DNA of 64,000 bases, taken from Catonia carolina (taxonomy: Eukaryota; Arthropoda; Insecta; Hemiptera; Achilidae). The position numbers were made by a program, and so were the translations under genes. The notes below the pieces were generated by a model. It saw only the letters and a program-made list of their open reading frames with translations. It did no database searches and was not told where the DNA came from. The stretch is taken from assembly GCA_035578175.1 (NCBI GenBank), contig JAQMRL010000008.1, positions 96,286,416 to 96,350,415 on the forward strand, written 5' to 3'. Positions 10,406 to 22,088 of this stretch are shown here, piece after piece; position 1 is the first letter of the stretch; each line of letters begins with the position of its first letter.

Positions 10406-10654
10406 GAGGCAGTCCCATTACCGGTAACGCAATATAAGTTGACGATCGTCAGCGAGAGTTAAGGCCGGTCCAGACGCCACGATTTGTGCTACGTTTTCAC
10501 TGTGCAGTGAAGACGTTGCAGATAAAACATTATAAAAAGTTGTGTCCACATCATTACGTTTTATTGTACGTTTTACCAGTTGTAGCCTATTTCCCTACTC
10601 TCATGAATGTCCCTACTTTTTTAATTCCCTACTCTCGAGAATGTCGTACGCCTC

Positions 10655-10774
10655 TCATTTTTTATCACGATCACTATATTCTTTAGATTTTACTTTCCAA
10701 AGACAAGTATAACTTTGGTATAGTTCGATTAGTTCAGTAAGAAATTCATGGGTACACTGGCGTAGGTCTGACAT
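10655..10774 (-). pseudogene. MADF-domain protein remnant (outer transposon copy)
   Basis: Thirty-nine codons from an ATG at 10774: MSDLRQCTHEFLTELIELYQ, followed by a CLWKVKSKEYSDRDKK stretch and a stop. MADF domains begin in this way (LI.LY...P.LW....YKD...K). Full domains span about 85 residues, so only the first helix region remains. In PIF/Harbinger transposons an accessory Myb/SANT- or MADF-like DNA-binding protein works with the transposase. The other copy at 11265-11384 differs by one residue (His for Arg at position 9). Confidence 0.7.
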
Positions 10775-10922
10775 TTTTAACTGATTAATATTTCAATTTT
10801 TAATAGTTAACTAATAAAAAATTTTAACTAGTAGTAAAAAGACACAGTAAGCAGTACGCACTCAACAATTATGTCTCAAACTGCAGTGAAAGAAGACGGA
10901 CAAAACGTAACAAGTGTCTACA

Positions 10923-11576
10923 GCCCGGTCCAGACGCTACATTTTGTCCTACGGTTTTAACTGTGCAGTCAAAACGTTGCATATAAGAGGTAGTGTTTGG
11001 ACAACAAAACGAACGTTTTGCGTGAACGTAATGAAGACGGAGAGTCGTTCACAAAACGAAAGATGAAAGCATCGTCTTACCGTACATTTTCCCTTATCGT
11101 CGGATAAGTCGTAACATGTAGACACTTGTTACGTTTTGTCCGTCTTCTTTCACTGCAGTTTGAGACATAATTGTTGAGTGCGCACTGCTTACTGTGTCTT
11201 TTTACTACTAGTTAAAATTTTTTATTAGTTAACTATTAAAAATTGAAATATTAATCAGTTAAAAATGTCAGACCTACGCCAGTGTACCCGTGAATTTCTT
11301 ACTGAACTAATCGAACTCTACCAAAGTTATACTTGTCTTTGGAAAGTAAAATCTAAAGAATATAGTGATCGTGATAAAAAATGAGAGGCGTACGACATTC
11401 TCGAGAGTAGGGAATTAAAAAAGTAGGGACATTCATGAGAGTAGGGAAATAGGCTACAACTGGTAAAACGTGCAATAAAACGTAATGATGTGGACACAAC
11501 TTTTTATAATGTTTTATCTGCAACGTCTTCACTGCACAGTGAAAACGTAGCACAAATCGTGGCGTCTGGACCGGCC
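10923..11576 (+). mobile_element. Inner copy of the same 650-bp element, inverted
   Basis: It runs from GCCCGGTCCAGACGCTAC to GTGGCGTCTGGACCGGCC. Flanking sequence is TACA on the left (10919-10922) and T plus TACA on the right (11578-11581), compatible with a 3- or 4-bp target duplication. The uninterrupted target can be read from the inner copy itself, which retains the same internal site. Confidence 0.8.
11265..11384 (+). pseudogene. MADF-domain protein remnant (inner transposon copy)
   Basis: A 39-codon frame starting at ATG 11265, nearly identical to the outer copy. It holds FLTELIELY and CLWKVKSKEYSDRDKK, then a stop at 11382-11384. It begins about 340 bp from the left end of the inner element. 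The frame is too short to encode a folded MADF domain, unless a downstream exon once supplied the rest. Role in transposition is inferred from the family, not shown. Confidence 0.7.
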
Positions 11577-11779
11577 TTACATGTTACGACTTGTCCAACG
11601 ATAAGGGAAAATGTACGGTAAGACGATGCTTTCATCTTTCGTTTTGTGAACGACTCTCCGTCTTCATTACGTTCGCGCAAAACGTTCGTTTTGTTGTCCA
11701 AACACTACCTCTTATATGCAACGTTTTGACTGCACAGTTAAAACCGTAGGACAAAATGTAGCGTCTGGACCGGGCTTAA

Positions 11780-12747
11780 GACTGGAATATGGGGGGGACG
11801 TGCTACTATATGTGCTTTTCTAAATACATCATAGCGACAGCTCTAACCTTGACATCATGTTGTATCTTTACTCTTACATTGATTTATTATGTTTACAACT
11901 ATGTCGTCTTATAAACATCCCATTGTATTATTTATTGATTCTTAATAATTATCCTAAATAATAAACATTCATTCTAAATAAGCCATAATACTAGGCCTAA
12001 GCTATATTTAGTATCCTTTTTGGTCATCAGCAGTAAACTGAATTACTGCACTCTGGCATTTGTAGTGATTAGTTTGTCCGTGAGTTCCGTCGGTGCGAGC
12101 TATTATTGTGAGTAATACAAGTTTTACGGTAATTTCGAAATGTTATTGTATTTTTAGGGTTTTTATAGTTCATTATTTTCAGTTATGTTAAATTGCAATT
12201 GAATTTTAAACAATTCACTTTCTTTAAATAATTATATTACTCCTTACTTATTTAATGTGACGGGTCATGAACTGAATTTTATTATTGAAGTGTTTGTGGT
12301 GGTTACATTTTGAGTTAGACGCTTGATACATATCTTATGCTTTCGAGTTGGCCGATGTAAGTAGGATAGATAGTATTACGGTCCTCTGCATGATAAGCGC
12401 AATCGTCAACGTATAGCGCGTTACCAGTACATCATAAATAGCCTCAACTGCGGTTCTTTCCGGGCCCTTGCTTTAAATGTTCGTTTTATATAACCGCAAA
12501 CACTTTATCCTCCTAATGGGGTAATTTTCCAGTGGCGTAGTGCTATTAGTGTTTTCTATAGTGAAACGAAATAATTTTGAACGCCCATTTCTTAATCCAC
12601 CCAGTAGCGCCGATTTGTTTATCTAAATTTAGATAATAATTCATGTGAGTAATATTTATAAAAGGTAAGCTGAATTTTGGATCAGAATGTTTCAATGTAT
12701 TGTTAGAAAATTACATTTGGCTAAATTTAATGATGCTGTGATTCGTG
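11780..12747. other. Unassigned AT-rich stretch
   Basis: No family member or credible gene was found. Confidence 0.4.
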
Positions 12748-13054
12748 GTTAAAAATGGCTTTTTTAAGATTACAGCTTTAATATTAATTTAAATGCAAAA
12801 ATGTATATAATAATAGAGTTGCAGAAAATCGGAAACTACAACTTTTATTTCAATTATTTTCTTCTAAAGAGCCTAGTTTAGCGTTAATTAATGATTTTGC
12901 GTTCTACAGAGGATGATTTTCATTTTCCATTTACTCACTCATGATTAAAACTAGGTTATCTTTTTTATTTTTTAATAATTAATGATTAAACATAGGTTAT
13001 AGTTTTCATTATTAATATTGGCAAGAAAAAGTCGTGTAAGTATTTTACACCAGA
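12748..13054 (+). mobile_element. Family A element, copy 3 (3' part, internally deleted)
   Basis: It contains the AAGATTACAGCTTTAATAT block, a shortened GAGCCTAGTTTAGCG region and the 3' end GGCAAGAAAAAGT plus hairpin and CAGA. The microsatellite half is absent. Confidence 0.75.
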
Positions 13055-13544
13055 TTTTTAATTAAATTCACAACTGCTACAAGTGAAATTACAAAGCACT
13101 ATCAACCGACAAGTCACTGATTGTTTTATTTTATTCATGAGTTAATTACTTTATGTTTTATGAGGTTTTGGTAAATATAACAAGACATCTGAATAAGTCT
13201 GTAAATACCATTCTTATGTACACTATTTTAACTTTAAGCAAATGCTTTGAGTAATCCATCACACTGGAAAACAAAAGCTAAATTTTAATTTGAACTGTCA
13301 GTTAAACGGTGCATTTAGAGTACCTTGCAACATTTAATTCTCTGTGATATTACTGTGCTTTTCATGCATTCATTTAACCTGTACTGATTACTTATGTTTA
13401 TACTCCATGTTAATGAGACAAGAGTGTATTTATTTACTGAAACTCTCCATGTCATATTATTTAGTTTATTGTTTTCTTTGGAGTCTTCATTATAACATAT
13501 TATATGATCATTGGAATCCACAACAAATCTTCAGCTTAATTCAA

Positions 13545-13583
13545 ATCTGGTGTGAAATACTCACATGACTTTCTCTCGCCAAT
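13545..13583 (-). mobile_element. Family A 3'-terminal scrap, copy 4
   Basis: TCTGGTGTGAAATACTCACA followed by TGACTTTCTCTCGCC is the inverted 3' hairpin plus subterminal repeat. Nothing more of the element is present. Confidence 0.65.
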
Positions 13584-14296
13584 ATAAAAGAGGAGTTGAA
13601 TGGAAAAGCACGTAATTCAGAAATTGAGATTTTGAGAAAACAAACGTTCAAGTTTTTAATTAGCTATAAAATATTAACTTTCTTTTCAAAATACTTGAAA
13701 ATAAGTTGTACTGTTATTCATTTTTCCTGGTTTGAACAAAATTTTAATTTTTAGAAATATATCTACAGTAAATACATAATCTAATATTAATAATATATTT
13801 GTAACCGCCCATATTCCATTCACCAGATCAATATTGACCTTCGTCCATTCAACAGCCAATGAATAGAAAAAGGACATTTCTATTATGCTACATTTATGTG
13901 AATGAACGAAATGATTTAAAACAAAAATAATTAAGTAAAATCTAATAAAAATAATGTAACTTTTATTATTTACGGTTTTCAAATGTTTATTTTATAATAT
14001 TAAATGTAGTTTCAATAGTAAAATAGCAAAACGTAAACATATAATACGATAAAACGAAAGATCATCACACAGCTGTTGCGCTTAAAATCATCTGTCATAG
14101 CCTCAGAAAAAGGAATGCCACCACCACAAGGAACAAGATATCGAAATGAAAATTTTCAGGTGTACCAAATGAACTACGGAGATTCTAAGAAAGCGTTGAA
14201 CGGAAATAGGGCAGAACATGGGTTACGCCCGTATTCCATAAGCTCCTCAAATAATGATTCATATAACATGTGTCTAATCATGAGTAAACAATGTAA
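13584..14296. other. Unassigned AT-rich stretch
   Basis: The 98-codon minus frame at 13686-13982 shows hydrophobic stretches typical of AT-rich noise, and no motif was recognised. Confidence 0.4.
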
Positions 14297-14999
14297 TTTG
14301 AAAAACGTAACCTAATTTTAATCATGAGTAAATGACGCTAAATAAAAATCAACCTCTGTTGGACTTAAATACGGAAATCACAATTGATTTGCCATGATAT
14401 CAATCTTAAAAACCCATTTTTTACAAATTTTAATGAGGAATACGTAAATCACTAATTGACGCTGAAATAAGCGCTAAAAAAAACTTAAAATAAAAGTTGT
14501 AGTTTCTTTAATTTTCTATAACTTTGGTTATATTTTTATCGGGTTTTGTTGTATTTTGTTAGGGTTGCAATCTTAAAAATAATTTTTTTTTTAGCATGAG
14601 AGCACAACTTCCCCAAGAATTCCAACAGACATGGTCCTTACTCTGTCTTGTAGAGCGTAAAAAATATATATTCAAAGAAGCGATTTTTAAAAAAATTTGT
14701 AGGAGTCATTTTTGAGAAAATTGCAAAAAAGTAAAAATTGCACTAATAAACTACTACTACTTCCGGTTTCGTATCGAATTCTCCATTGGTATCTAACTTA
14801 ATTTTGAAGTTTCAACTTCAAACGCTATTCCGTTCTTGAGATATTTTGTTCACACATACGCAGCCCAATCGCTAAAAACATGTTTTTGTTGGGTTCAGAG
14901 GGGCCGTAAACGTGTATTTCCGGTGAAAAACCGATTTGGAAAAATCGATATGAAACAATACTTTCCTTTTCTATATTATCATAAAGGGCAAGAGAAAGT
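14297..14999 (-). mobile_element. Family A element, copy 5 (3' end missing)
   Basis: Minus-strand copy ending at GGCAAGAGAAAGT (14987-14999), the inverted 5' repeat. The GT tract has shrunk to a short CACACATACGC. The terminal hairpin is missing at the 14.3-kb side. It is more diverged than most copies. Confidence 0.8.
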
Positions 15000-15510
15000 A
15001 AAAATAAACACTTTCTTTAAATGTGTGAATAAAAATTTTTAAATATAAAAAAGTCTAAAATTTAAGAGATAAATAGTAAGTAGACTGAACAACAGAGATA
15101 TCTGCCTCCTTGATTGAGCAATCTACAATATACTTGACTATTAAGTTGTCCTCGATTCCCTTGAGTTATTCCCAGGGTTCTGGAAAATTTCATATCTTGC
15201 AAACTACATCTTATAAGACTGGGTTGGCCTCTTTCAGCGTCCTATTGATATAATCCTCTTAAGACTTTATGAAATTGAAATTCCGAACATTTTAAATAGT
15301 AAACTGTTTTAAATTGAATAGATCGATACTGATATTTGAGTTCAGCAGAAGAAACGTCAGCATTTTTCTTATAACTGCATTCAGGAGACTCCATATTGGA
15401 GTATAGGACATGCCAGGATAAAACTGATAAGCCTAAACTTTAATACCGTTAAATCCGTAACTTACCAATTCAAATATCATCACTACTTACAGTACTTACT
15501 TAATTCAATA
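15000..15510. other. Unassigned stretch
   Basis: I recognise nothing here. Confidence 0.4.
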
Positions 15511-16738
15511 GCTATGTCCACACTCGTACGATGTCGCATGTGATGTATCATGTTATGCCACTTGCGCTTAGTTAGAGGCATGCCATTTCACCTGTCCGCA
15601 CTCGTTTGAAGAGCTTTATCTCAAAAAAATATAACGAAAATTTTTGAACACTTCCCTAATTTAAAGCCTGTTCTTTCCTGCGTTGATTGGTTTGACTTAG
15701 ATTAATTTATTTAGAAACTAGTCGGAGATGCAGCAATTTACGCATAAAGAATACTCAGATTTTAGCCAACTTTTCGTTAATGCGATTTTTAAACGTCCGT
15801 TACTCCGTGTAGGCTTTTCATAAAAGAACGACGTAGAACGTAGAACGAAGTACGTTGAAGATCAGAGTTTTCTTTGTATGAACATTTATAAATAGAAGTC
15901 TGATGTTCCATTTTAAAATGCCGGCAATTTTTTTTAAAGTGTATTTTGGTTGTGAACCAAGCATTTTTACAGCAGTATTGTGCCATGTATCGTATTTTGC
16001 ATTTATAATTAGAAATACATGCGGTGGTAATTAATGTGGTGTTAATAGAAAATTCTATTAGCCTCTAAACTTCTTGAGAGGAAAGTGAGCTCTAAAGCGG
16101 TATCCATTGTTGAGTATAGTCGTTTAGAAATATAAATTTCTGTGGTTTTCCTCCTGCAACTCATTCCTTAGCTAATTTTGAATTATTTAACGATGTTTTT
16201 ATTTAAAAAAATAAACGCTTTGCTTGACATAATACTGTTGTTAAAATGCATGGTTCAGTCAAAAATTCATTTCCCTACCTTTACGTGGAGCCAAAAAAGC
16301 ATTTTTTTTTTTAAAAATGGCCGGCATATTAAAACGGAACATGAGATTTAACTTTTAAAATTTTCATATTATAAAACAAAACTCTGATCTTCAACGTACT
16401 TAAACGACAATTTTTATGAAAAGCCGGGACGGAGTAACGGACGTTTAAAAACTACATTAACGGGAAATCGGCTAAAAACTGAGTACTTTTTTGTGTAAAT
16501 TGCTGGAGTTATCTCCGACTAATTCCTAAATAAAATAATCTAAATCAAACCAATCAATGCAGGAAAGAGCAGTCTTTAATTTAATGTATTGGTCAAAAAT
16601 ATTTTGTTGTTTTTTTTTTAGATAAAGCTCTCAAACGAGTGCAGGAAGGTGGTATGCCTCTAAGCGCATGCGATGTAGGTGCTACGTTGCAAGTCGAATC
16701 GCAAGTTGAAAAATAAAGCGCACAAGTGTGGACATACC
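15511..16738. mobile_element. 1.23-kb foldback/TIR element flanked by TA
   Basis: The ends are GCTATGTCCACACTCGT and, inverted, GGTATGTCCACACTTGT, with TA outside each. The two arms (about 15511-15975 and 16243-16738) are diverged inverted copies that share TTTAAACGTCCGTTACTCCG, CTTTTCATAAA and TGATTGGTTTGA. About 270 bp separate them. No transposase frame was found. The superfamily is uncertain. Confidence 0.75.
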
Positions 16739-16740
16739 TA

Positions 16741-17655
16741 ATAATCTAGTCATCCAACAATTTTTATAATATAATACACAAATTGCCTCAGCATTTAGTT
16801 AAAAAAAAGTTTATATATTTTTTAATCAAAAACTATTTAGAAAGGAATTAACTGTTAATAATGTTTTTATTAATTATGTTGTACTAATGAACTTCGTACT
16901 TCCAACACTAAATAGTAAAATACACTATAATCTTTTCATCGTAAGAAAAATATGTCGTGTAAACAAATAATGACGTCACGGAGCATGCACATTATTTAAA
17001 AATGTGTACAAGCTGATAAAAAAGTAACAACAAAATACCTTTAAAAGTAATTTTATAAATGAAACTGTTAGGCCTACATCATAATATCATGACTGATGTT
17101 TTAAGAACTGATAAATAAATTTATAAAAACGGTATAATTTATTTCCATTTTTTTCATAAATGTGGTTACAAGTGTATATGTATTACTTCTGATCTGTATG
17201 ACGAAACTAGAGAACTTTAAAAATAAACATTTTCATATTAATGATTAGTCATCTAGGCCTAATATTAGTTTAGTCGCTCGTTATTTCACAATTGAATTTG
17301 ACTATGGGTAATCCAAATCTATAAATCTCTCTCCACATTTTTGACAAAGAACATCGTTATATGCTACCACTTCGCTTTTGACAGCGTATTGTCTCGGATC
17401 GTTTTTACGTGCATTATAATTTATTTTCAATTAGGAATTTAGTGCTGTAGTATTTTTTTAAATTTTTGTTTATAGTTTAATTCTGTATATAGTTAAAAGC
17501 GCGTATAAGTTATCATTGTGATGTTTTCATTAAAAAGGTTGCATTTTTTCTGAGTCACCGTTGTAACAGCTGATTCAGTAACCGCTGTTTGTTTAATCAA
17601 CATAACTTTCCTACGATGAACCGAGTATAACAAAAAAACATTTTTAAAAAGCATT
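16741..17655. other. Unassigned AT-rich stretch
   Basis: It contains a single TGACGTCA palindrome near 16.98 kb. I saw nothing to support a promoter around it. Confidence 0.4.
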
Positions 17656-17656
17656 A

Positions 17657-17997
17657 GACCCACCGGGTTGGTCTAAAGGTAAAGTCGTCGCCAAAATCAG
17701 CTGTTCAACAGCTGATTTTCGGAGACGAAGGTTCCTGGTTCAAATCCTAGTAAAAGTACTTAGTAGTATGGGCCGTATGCTTATACGGATTTGAATACTA
17801 GACAGTGGTGCCGGTGTACTTTGATGGTTGGGGTTCAATTAACCATACTCTCTCAGGAGTGGTCGACCTGGGTGTGTACAAGACTACACCTCATTTACAC
17901 GTCATACATATCATCCTCATCTCATTGGGTCATGGGGTTGCTTATTGTTCTGAGTTGAACAGATTGCAACGTACACATATTAGGAATTAAAAAAAAG
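17657..17997 (+). repeat. Family C tRNA-derived SINE, copy 4 (full length)
   Basis: This is the best reference copy. Head GACCCACCGGGTTGG with A-box-like TGGTCTAAAGG, the CAGCTGTT...AACAGCTG hairpin, B box GGTTCAAATCC, a roughly 230-bp body and an A tail. AAGCATTA lies before it and AAGCAATA after it, a likely imperfect target duplication. Confidence 0.9.
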
Positions 17998-18152
17998 AAG
18001 CAATAAACAATAGACCTAGGTGTCGGATAAATGGTTTAAAGAAGACAGAAAGGATATTCAGGAAACAGTAATAAGCTGAAAAAACGTTATGTACCGAACC
18101 ATATTCAGACAACTAATTACGAGCTTTAAGGGCTTCTGTGAAGAGAAAAAAA

Positions 18153-19210
18153 TCTGGTGTGAAACACTCATATATCTTCCTCTTGCCAGTGCAAAAAATG
18201 ACAAATGTAACCTAACATTAGTAATAAAGCATTTGAAATAAACAAAAAAATAACTTAAAAAAACACAGCCTAATTTTAATCATGAGTGAATTATGCAAAA
18301 TAAAAGCCAACCTTAGTTTGGCTTAATAATACGGAAAATCACTTTTTGATTCTAAACTAAGCTATGTAGAGAAAATGCTTGAAATAAAAGTTGTAGATAT
18401 TTTAATTTCCTATAAATTTAATTATATACACTTTTGTCGTATGCTTACTACGGCCGAAAACCTAAAAAAATCTCATTTATTTACAGATTTTAATGAAAAA
18501 AAAAACAGAAAATCATTAATTACCGCTGAGCGTTATACAAAGAAATGTTTCAAATAAAAAATGTAGGTTTTTAAATTTTCTTTAACTTTTATTATATACA
18601 TTTTTACCCTAAAATGAATATTAAGGCCGTGATCTTAAAAAAACCATTTTGTGCTCACACACACATACCAATCGCTAAAAATATGTTTTTTGGGTTCTGG
18701 GGGTCTGAAAACGTGTATATCCGGTAAAAACTCGATTTCGAAAAATCGACATGAAAACAATAGGTACTTTTCTTCCTATATATTAATATGTCCATTCATA
18801 ACAGACAGGTGGACTGTCAAATTATTTACACTCAATCTGTTAGTTGCAGGGCTAAAATAAATAGTTATGTTTTTTATCACATGATCAGCCAATAAAAATG
18901 ACTGAATCATTTAAGAACAGAAGAGGTAGAGGTGCAAAAGACACTAATCAGAGTTATCGCCTCTGAAAGAAATGAATTTCATTATACAGCCATACCCTGT
19001 GGTGAATGAAGTGAAGGTGTCATTTGCAGAGTGAAAAATATGTGCTTTTCAGAGGGCCCGGCATGCCGATATTCATACTTTTCCACTCGGTGAGGAAGGC
19101 ATGGTAAACCACCTCACTCCTTGTTTTACTTAGTAAAACCTCTACAGGTTCAAACCAGCCTTTTGGCTGATGACTTAAACAACAATATATTCATATAAGC
19201 AAGAGAAAGT
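18153..19210 (-). mobile_element. Family A element, copy 6, interrupted by family B
   Basis: The inverted 3' end TCTGGTGTGAAACACTCATA starts the copy and the 5' repeat GCAAGAGAAAGT ends it. The segment between the GT tract and the 'alternating' central region is deleted. A family B retroposon is inserted between 18790 and 19185, 20-30 bp from the 5' end. Confidence 0.85.
18790..19185 (+). repeat. Family B retroposon, copy 2 (nested in family A)
   Basis: It runs from TTCATAACAGACAGGTGGAC to an AAACAACAA tail. It is bracketed by TATATTAATAT (18779-18789) and TATATTCATAT (19186-19196), an 11-bp target duplication with one mismatch. Confidence 0.9.
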
Positions 19211-20365
19211 AAAAACAGAACACCGTGGACAGAAGTAAGAAGAAAAGCCCACAGCGAACGAATGCTGAGAACTGGGCTGCAAAAAGAGCTTCCAAAAACG
19301 TTTAAAGTCACCTTACTTAGTCTAAAATTGGCCCTATACGAGAAAAAAAGAAAAACTAAAGTACACTAAACAGTATAGTGATCGGATTATTAGTCTAGAT
19401 TCTACTAAATGTAAATGGATAAAATCTGTGATTTAATTAGCCAATGTATTTTCTATGGATAGTAGAACTAGTCGGCTACCATTTTATAGACACTACACTC
19501 AAGAGCTGTACTTAATTTATCGAACAGTTTTCATTTAATGAAATAGAAAATAAAATAATAAATTGAATTTAGAAATTAAACACAAAATAATCTGCAGTTG
19601 TAAGGATTATGAATTTTGAAATAAATTGTAAGCGTAATATGTCTGATACAATTTAATATAATAACTAGCTGAACATTTAATATCAGTTTAATAAACAAGA
19701 ATTTACACAGGAATTTATGTATTTATTAGAATAAATAATACATAGATGAAATACTTCTATTTAAAACTGTTGCTTTCAAGATGTATAAGGTTAAATAATT
19801 GTTCAATTTAATAACGTTTTATAAGTAACATAATGGTATTTATAAGAATTTTAAGATGCTGTTATTTATTTCAACTTATGAAAATTAATTTTATAAATTA
19901 AGTAAAGTAATGTAAAACTCAATTTAATAATCTTTTATTACCCGTATTAATCAGTATTGTGTGTAATAGATTTTCTTTGAATATGGGAATTTAAATTCTG
20001 TAAGTAGACTATTTTATTAAATATACTTTACAATCATTAATTTTTTTTTATGTAAGTGGAGTTACTATTTCACAGTATGTTGTATGTTGTAAGCATAATT
20101 CTCTATCACAATATTTTTTCCGTTTATCTCTTTATTATAGAGGCTGTTTATAAATTCCAAAGCAATCTCTCAGAGCTACTGGACAAGTAGGTCGTTTTGA
20201 AAAGTGTAGCTTTGTACGTATCAAGAGGAGTAAATCTCTCCTTAAAAGTACCGGGTGTCCTACGAAGAGGTTGGTATTTTTGAATTAATATGCCGAATGT
20301 ATCGTACACTTTATAGGCTGGAAACTTAACAGTTATAATAAATAGATATGTAAAAATCTGTTGGG
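19211..20365. other. Unassigned AT-rich stretch
   Basis: Mostly A/T. The minus frame at 20148-20390 has no motif I recognise. Confidence 0.4.
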
Positions 20366-20520
20366 AAACACTCACACAACTTTCTCTCATGATTAAAATA
20401 AGGTTATGTTTTTTGATATTAATTTTTATTTACTTCTAATGTTTTATTACTAATATTAGGTTATATTGGTCATTATTTGAATTGGCAAGAGAAAGTTGTG
20501 TGAGTCTTTCACACCAGATT
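20366..20520. mobile_element. Family A 3' ends in a foldback, copy 7
   Basis: GAAACACTCACACAACTTTC at 20366-20388 is the inverted 3' terminus. It is joined directly to TCATGATTAAAATAAGG, the plus-strand 3' quarter, which runs to a normal hairpin and CAGA at about 20519. The two arms can pair through the hairpin and subterminal repeat. Confidence 0.75.
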
Positions 20521-20694
20521 TTTTTTGATCTGTAGAGTGAGCTCAGAAAGCACTGGTAAACTTCGTGAATTACCCTGTGTATTGCAACGAGCTGAATATG
20601 TGGTAACACCACAAAAGCGCAACACAATCGTGAGTTTTCTTAGTAAATTCTTTGACCGTTCTTTTGGTATTTTAACATCTTTATTTTATTATAT

Positions 20695-20782
20695 GTTGTT
20701 TAGGTCATCAGTCGAAAGACTGGTTTTAACCTCTAGAGGCTTTACTAAGTAAAACGAGGAGTAAGGTGGTTTACCAGTGCCT
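20695..20782 (-). repeat. Family B 3' fragment, copy 3
   Basis: GTTGTTTAGGTCATCAGTCG through CTAAGTAAAACGAGGAGTAA to GGTGGTTTACCAGTGCCT. Only the AAC-tail end is present, in minus orientation. Confidence 0.8.
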
Positions 20783-21046
20783 ATTTTATGATATTTGTTA
20801 TAATGTTTAATAAACTAAACTTTTTATCGAACTATCTACCCTTTAATTTATACATAATAAAGGCAACTTGTAAAGAAACTCATTACGTCAATAAAGTTGT
20901 TAGGTAGTACTTCACTGAATGTAAAATTCGTATTTATTTATTACTTCAAATGGAAATAGCTGGATTAAGTATTACATAAAAGTAGATGTACACGTGGTTC
21001 TATAAAGTTTACTGCTTTAACATAAAATTGTCGTTAATTCTTTTAA

Positions 21047-21090
21047 AGTCTCAACTGCTTGGTCATTAATGTTAACTATAATATGAAATA
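21047..21090 (-). repeat. Decayed SINE tail fragment (D-type)
   Basis: TTTAAAGTCTCAACTGCTTG and GTCATTAATG match the tail of the SINE at 42.9 kb with small gaps. No head is present. Confidence 0.45.
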
Positions 21091-21264
21091 ATTATGTAGC
21101 TCGTTGGTACATAAAATTAAAGCTTATAAAATATGAATTATGTTGTAATCAACGAAAATGACAAACTTTACCATAATACAGAAACGTTTTCATTTTAATT
21201 ATTATAAAATTAATAAACTGAAACCTAAACAGGATAGGGTTAATACTTTTATGTTTATTGTTAA

Positions 21265-22086
21265 CAGTAATCCCTCGTTATCCGCAGGGGTTACGTTCCG
21301 GAGGGTTACCGCGGTTAGTAAAACCGCGGATAATGATACCTTATATGAACGGAAAGATGGGGGTTAGGTTCTAAATGTAAAGTCCTGTAGTCGTTTTAAG
21401 TGTTTTATAGTTTTAGGAAATTTTTACCAATTTTATAATCTATGAATATTTAATAAATACAGTAATGTACGCATAAAAAAATTAAGTTGCTTTTATGGCT
21501 CTTTGCTTCTTCTTCTTTTCAAACTCCTTGTGAACTTCTTCGTATGGTATCATCAGCTCCTGAATCCTCTTTTGAATTGAAGGGCCCTTTCCATGACGGG
21601 ATCCGTCTCCAACACGTGGTAAGCCAATGCGTTGCCATGCTGAGGATCTCGTTGATGATTTGTGAAGAAATCCTTGGCTTTGTTTCAGGATCGTCAAACA
21701 AACAAAGAACTGTACGTACGTACGAAGAAGTTAGACTGACACACGAAGGAAAACGTACGGAGAAATTACAGTATGGTGTCTGAGCGTACGTATGGCGGTG
21801 GGGATGGGGTTGCACTGGCGGGGGGGGGGGCCCAGTACCCGGTGACGCGCTCATTACGTACACTACGCGGAAATCTAGCTTGGCTCATGGCGGCCGTCGC
21901 CATACTAAAGTGTGACAACATGATACGGATGCCAAAAAAATTATTCAAATACAGGTTTTCAGAATTGTATGACTTCCCCACCAAGTACGGTGTACACAAG
22001 GTGAGAAAACGTACGTATTTTAAGGTGTTAGGCCCTCGGACAAAGTCCGCGGATAACCAAAACCCGCGGATACCAAGGGATTACTG
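21265..22086. mobile_element. Tigger/pogo-like non-autonomous DNA element, 822 bp
   Basis: The left end is CAGTAATCCCTCGTTATCC. The right end, inverted, is CAGTAATCCCTTGGTATCC. TA follows the right end. The left flank is AA, which may be a mutated TA. Subterminal CCGCGGATAA blocks occur on both sides. CAGT...CCCTCG.TTATC ends are characteristic of Tigger elements. A 71-codon minus frame (21482-21697) inside may be a relic of the transposase C-terminus, but I see no DDE motif. Confidence 0.75.
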
Positions 22087-22088
22087 TA

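Larger units (their letters stand above)
10463..11775. mobile_element. DNA transposon (PIF/Harbinger- or piggyBac-like) carrying an inverted copy of itself
   Basis: The ends GGCCGGTCCAGACGCC and, inverted, GCCCGGTCCAGACGCT are flanked by TTAA on both sides (10459-10462 and 11776-11779). The order of blocks is A, B, A', B', where A' and B' are reverse complements of A and B. The simplest reading is a roughly 650-bp element interrupted by a second copy in the opposite direction. TTAA suggests piggyBac. The MADF remnant inside points to PIF/Harbinger, whose sites are 3-bp TWA. I could not resolve this from ends alone. Confidence 0.8.

Noticed and set aside
11353..11553. A 66-codon frame duplicated at 10486-10686
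   Set aside because: It is the antisense of the MADF-bearing arm, so its duplication is explained by the nested transposon.
16974..16981. TGACGTCA as a CREB/ATF regulatory site
   Set aside because: An 8-mer palindrome is expected by chance in this length, and no promoter or gene is near.
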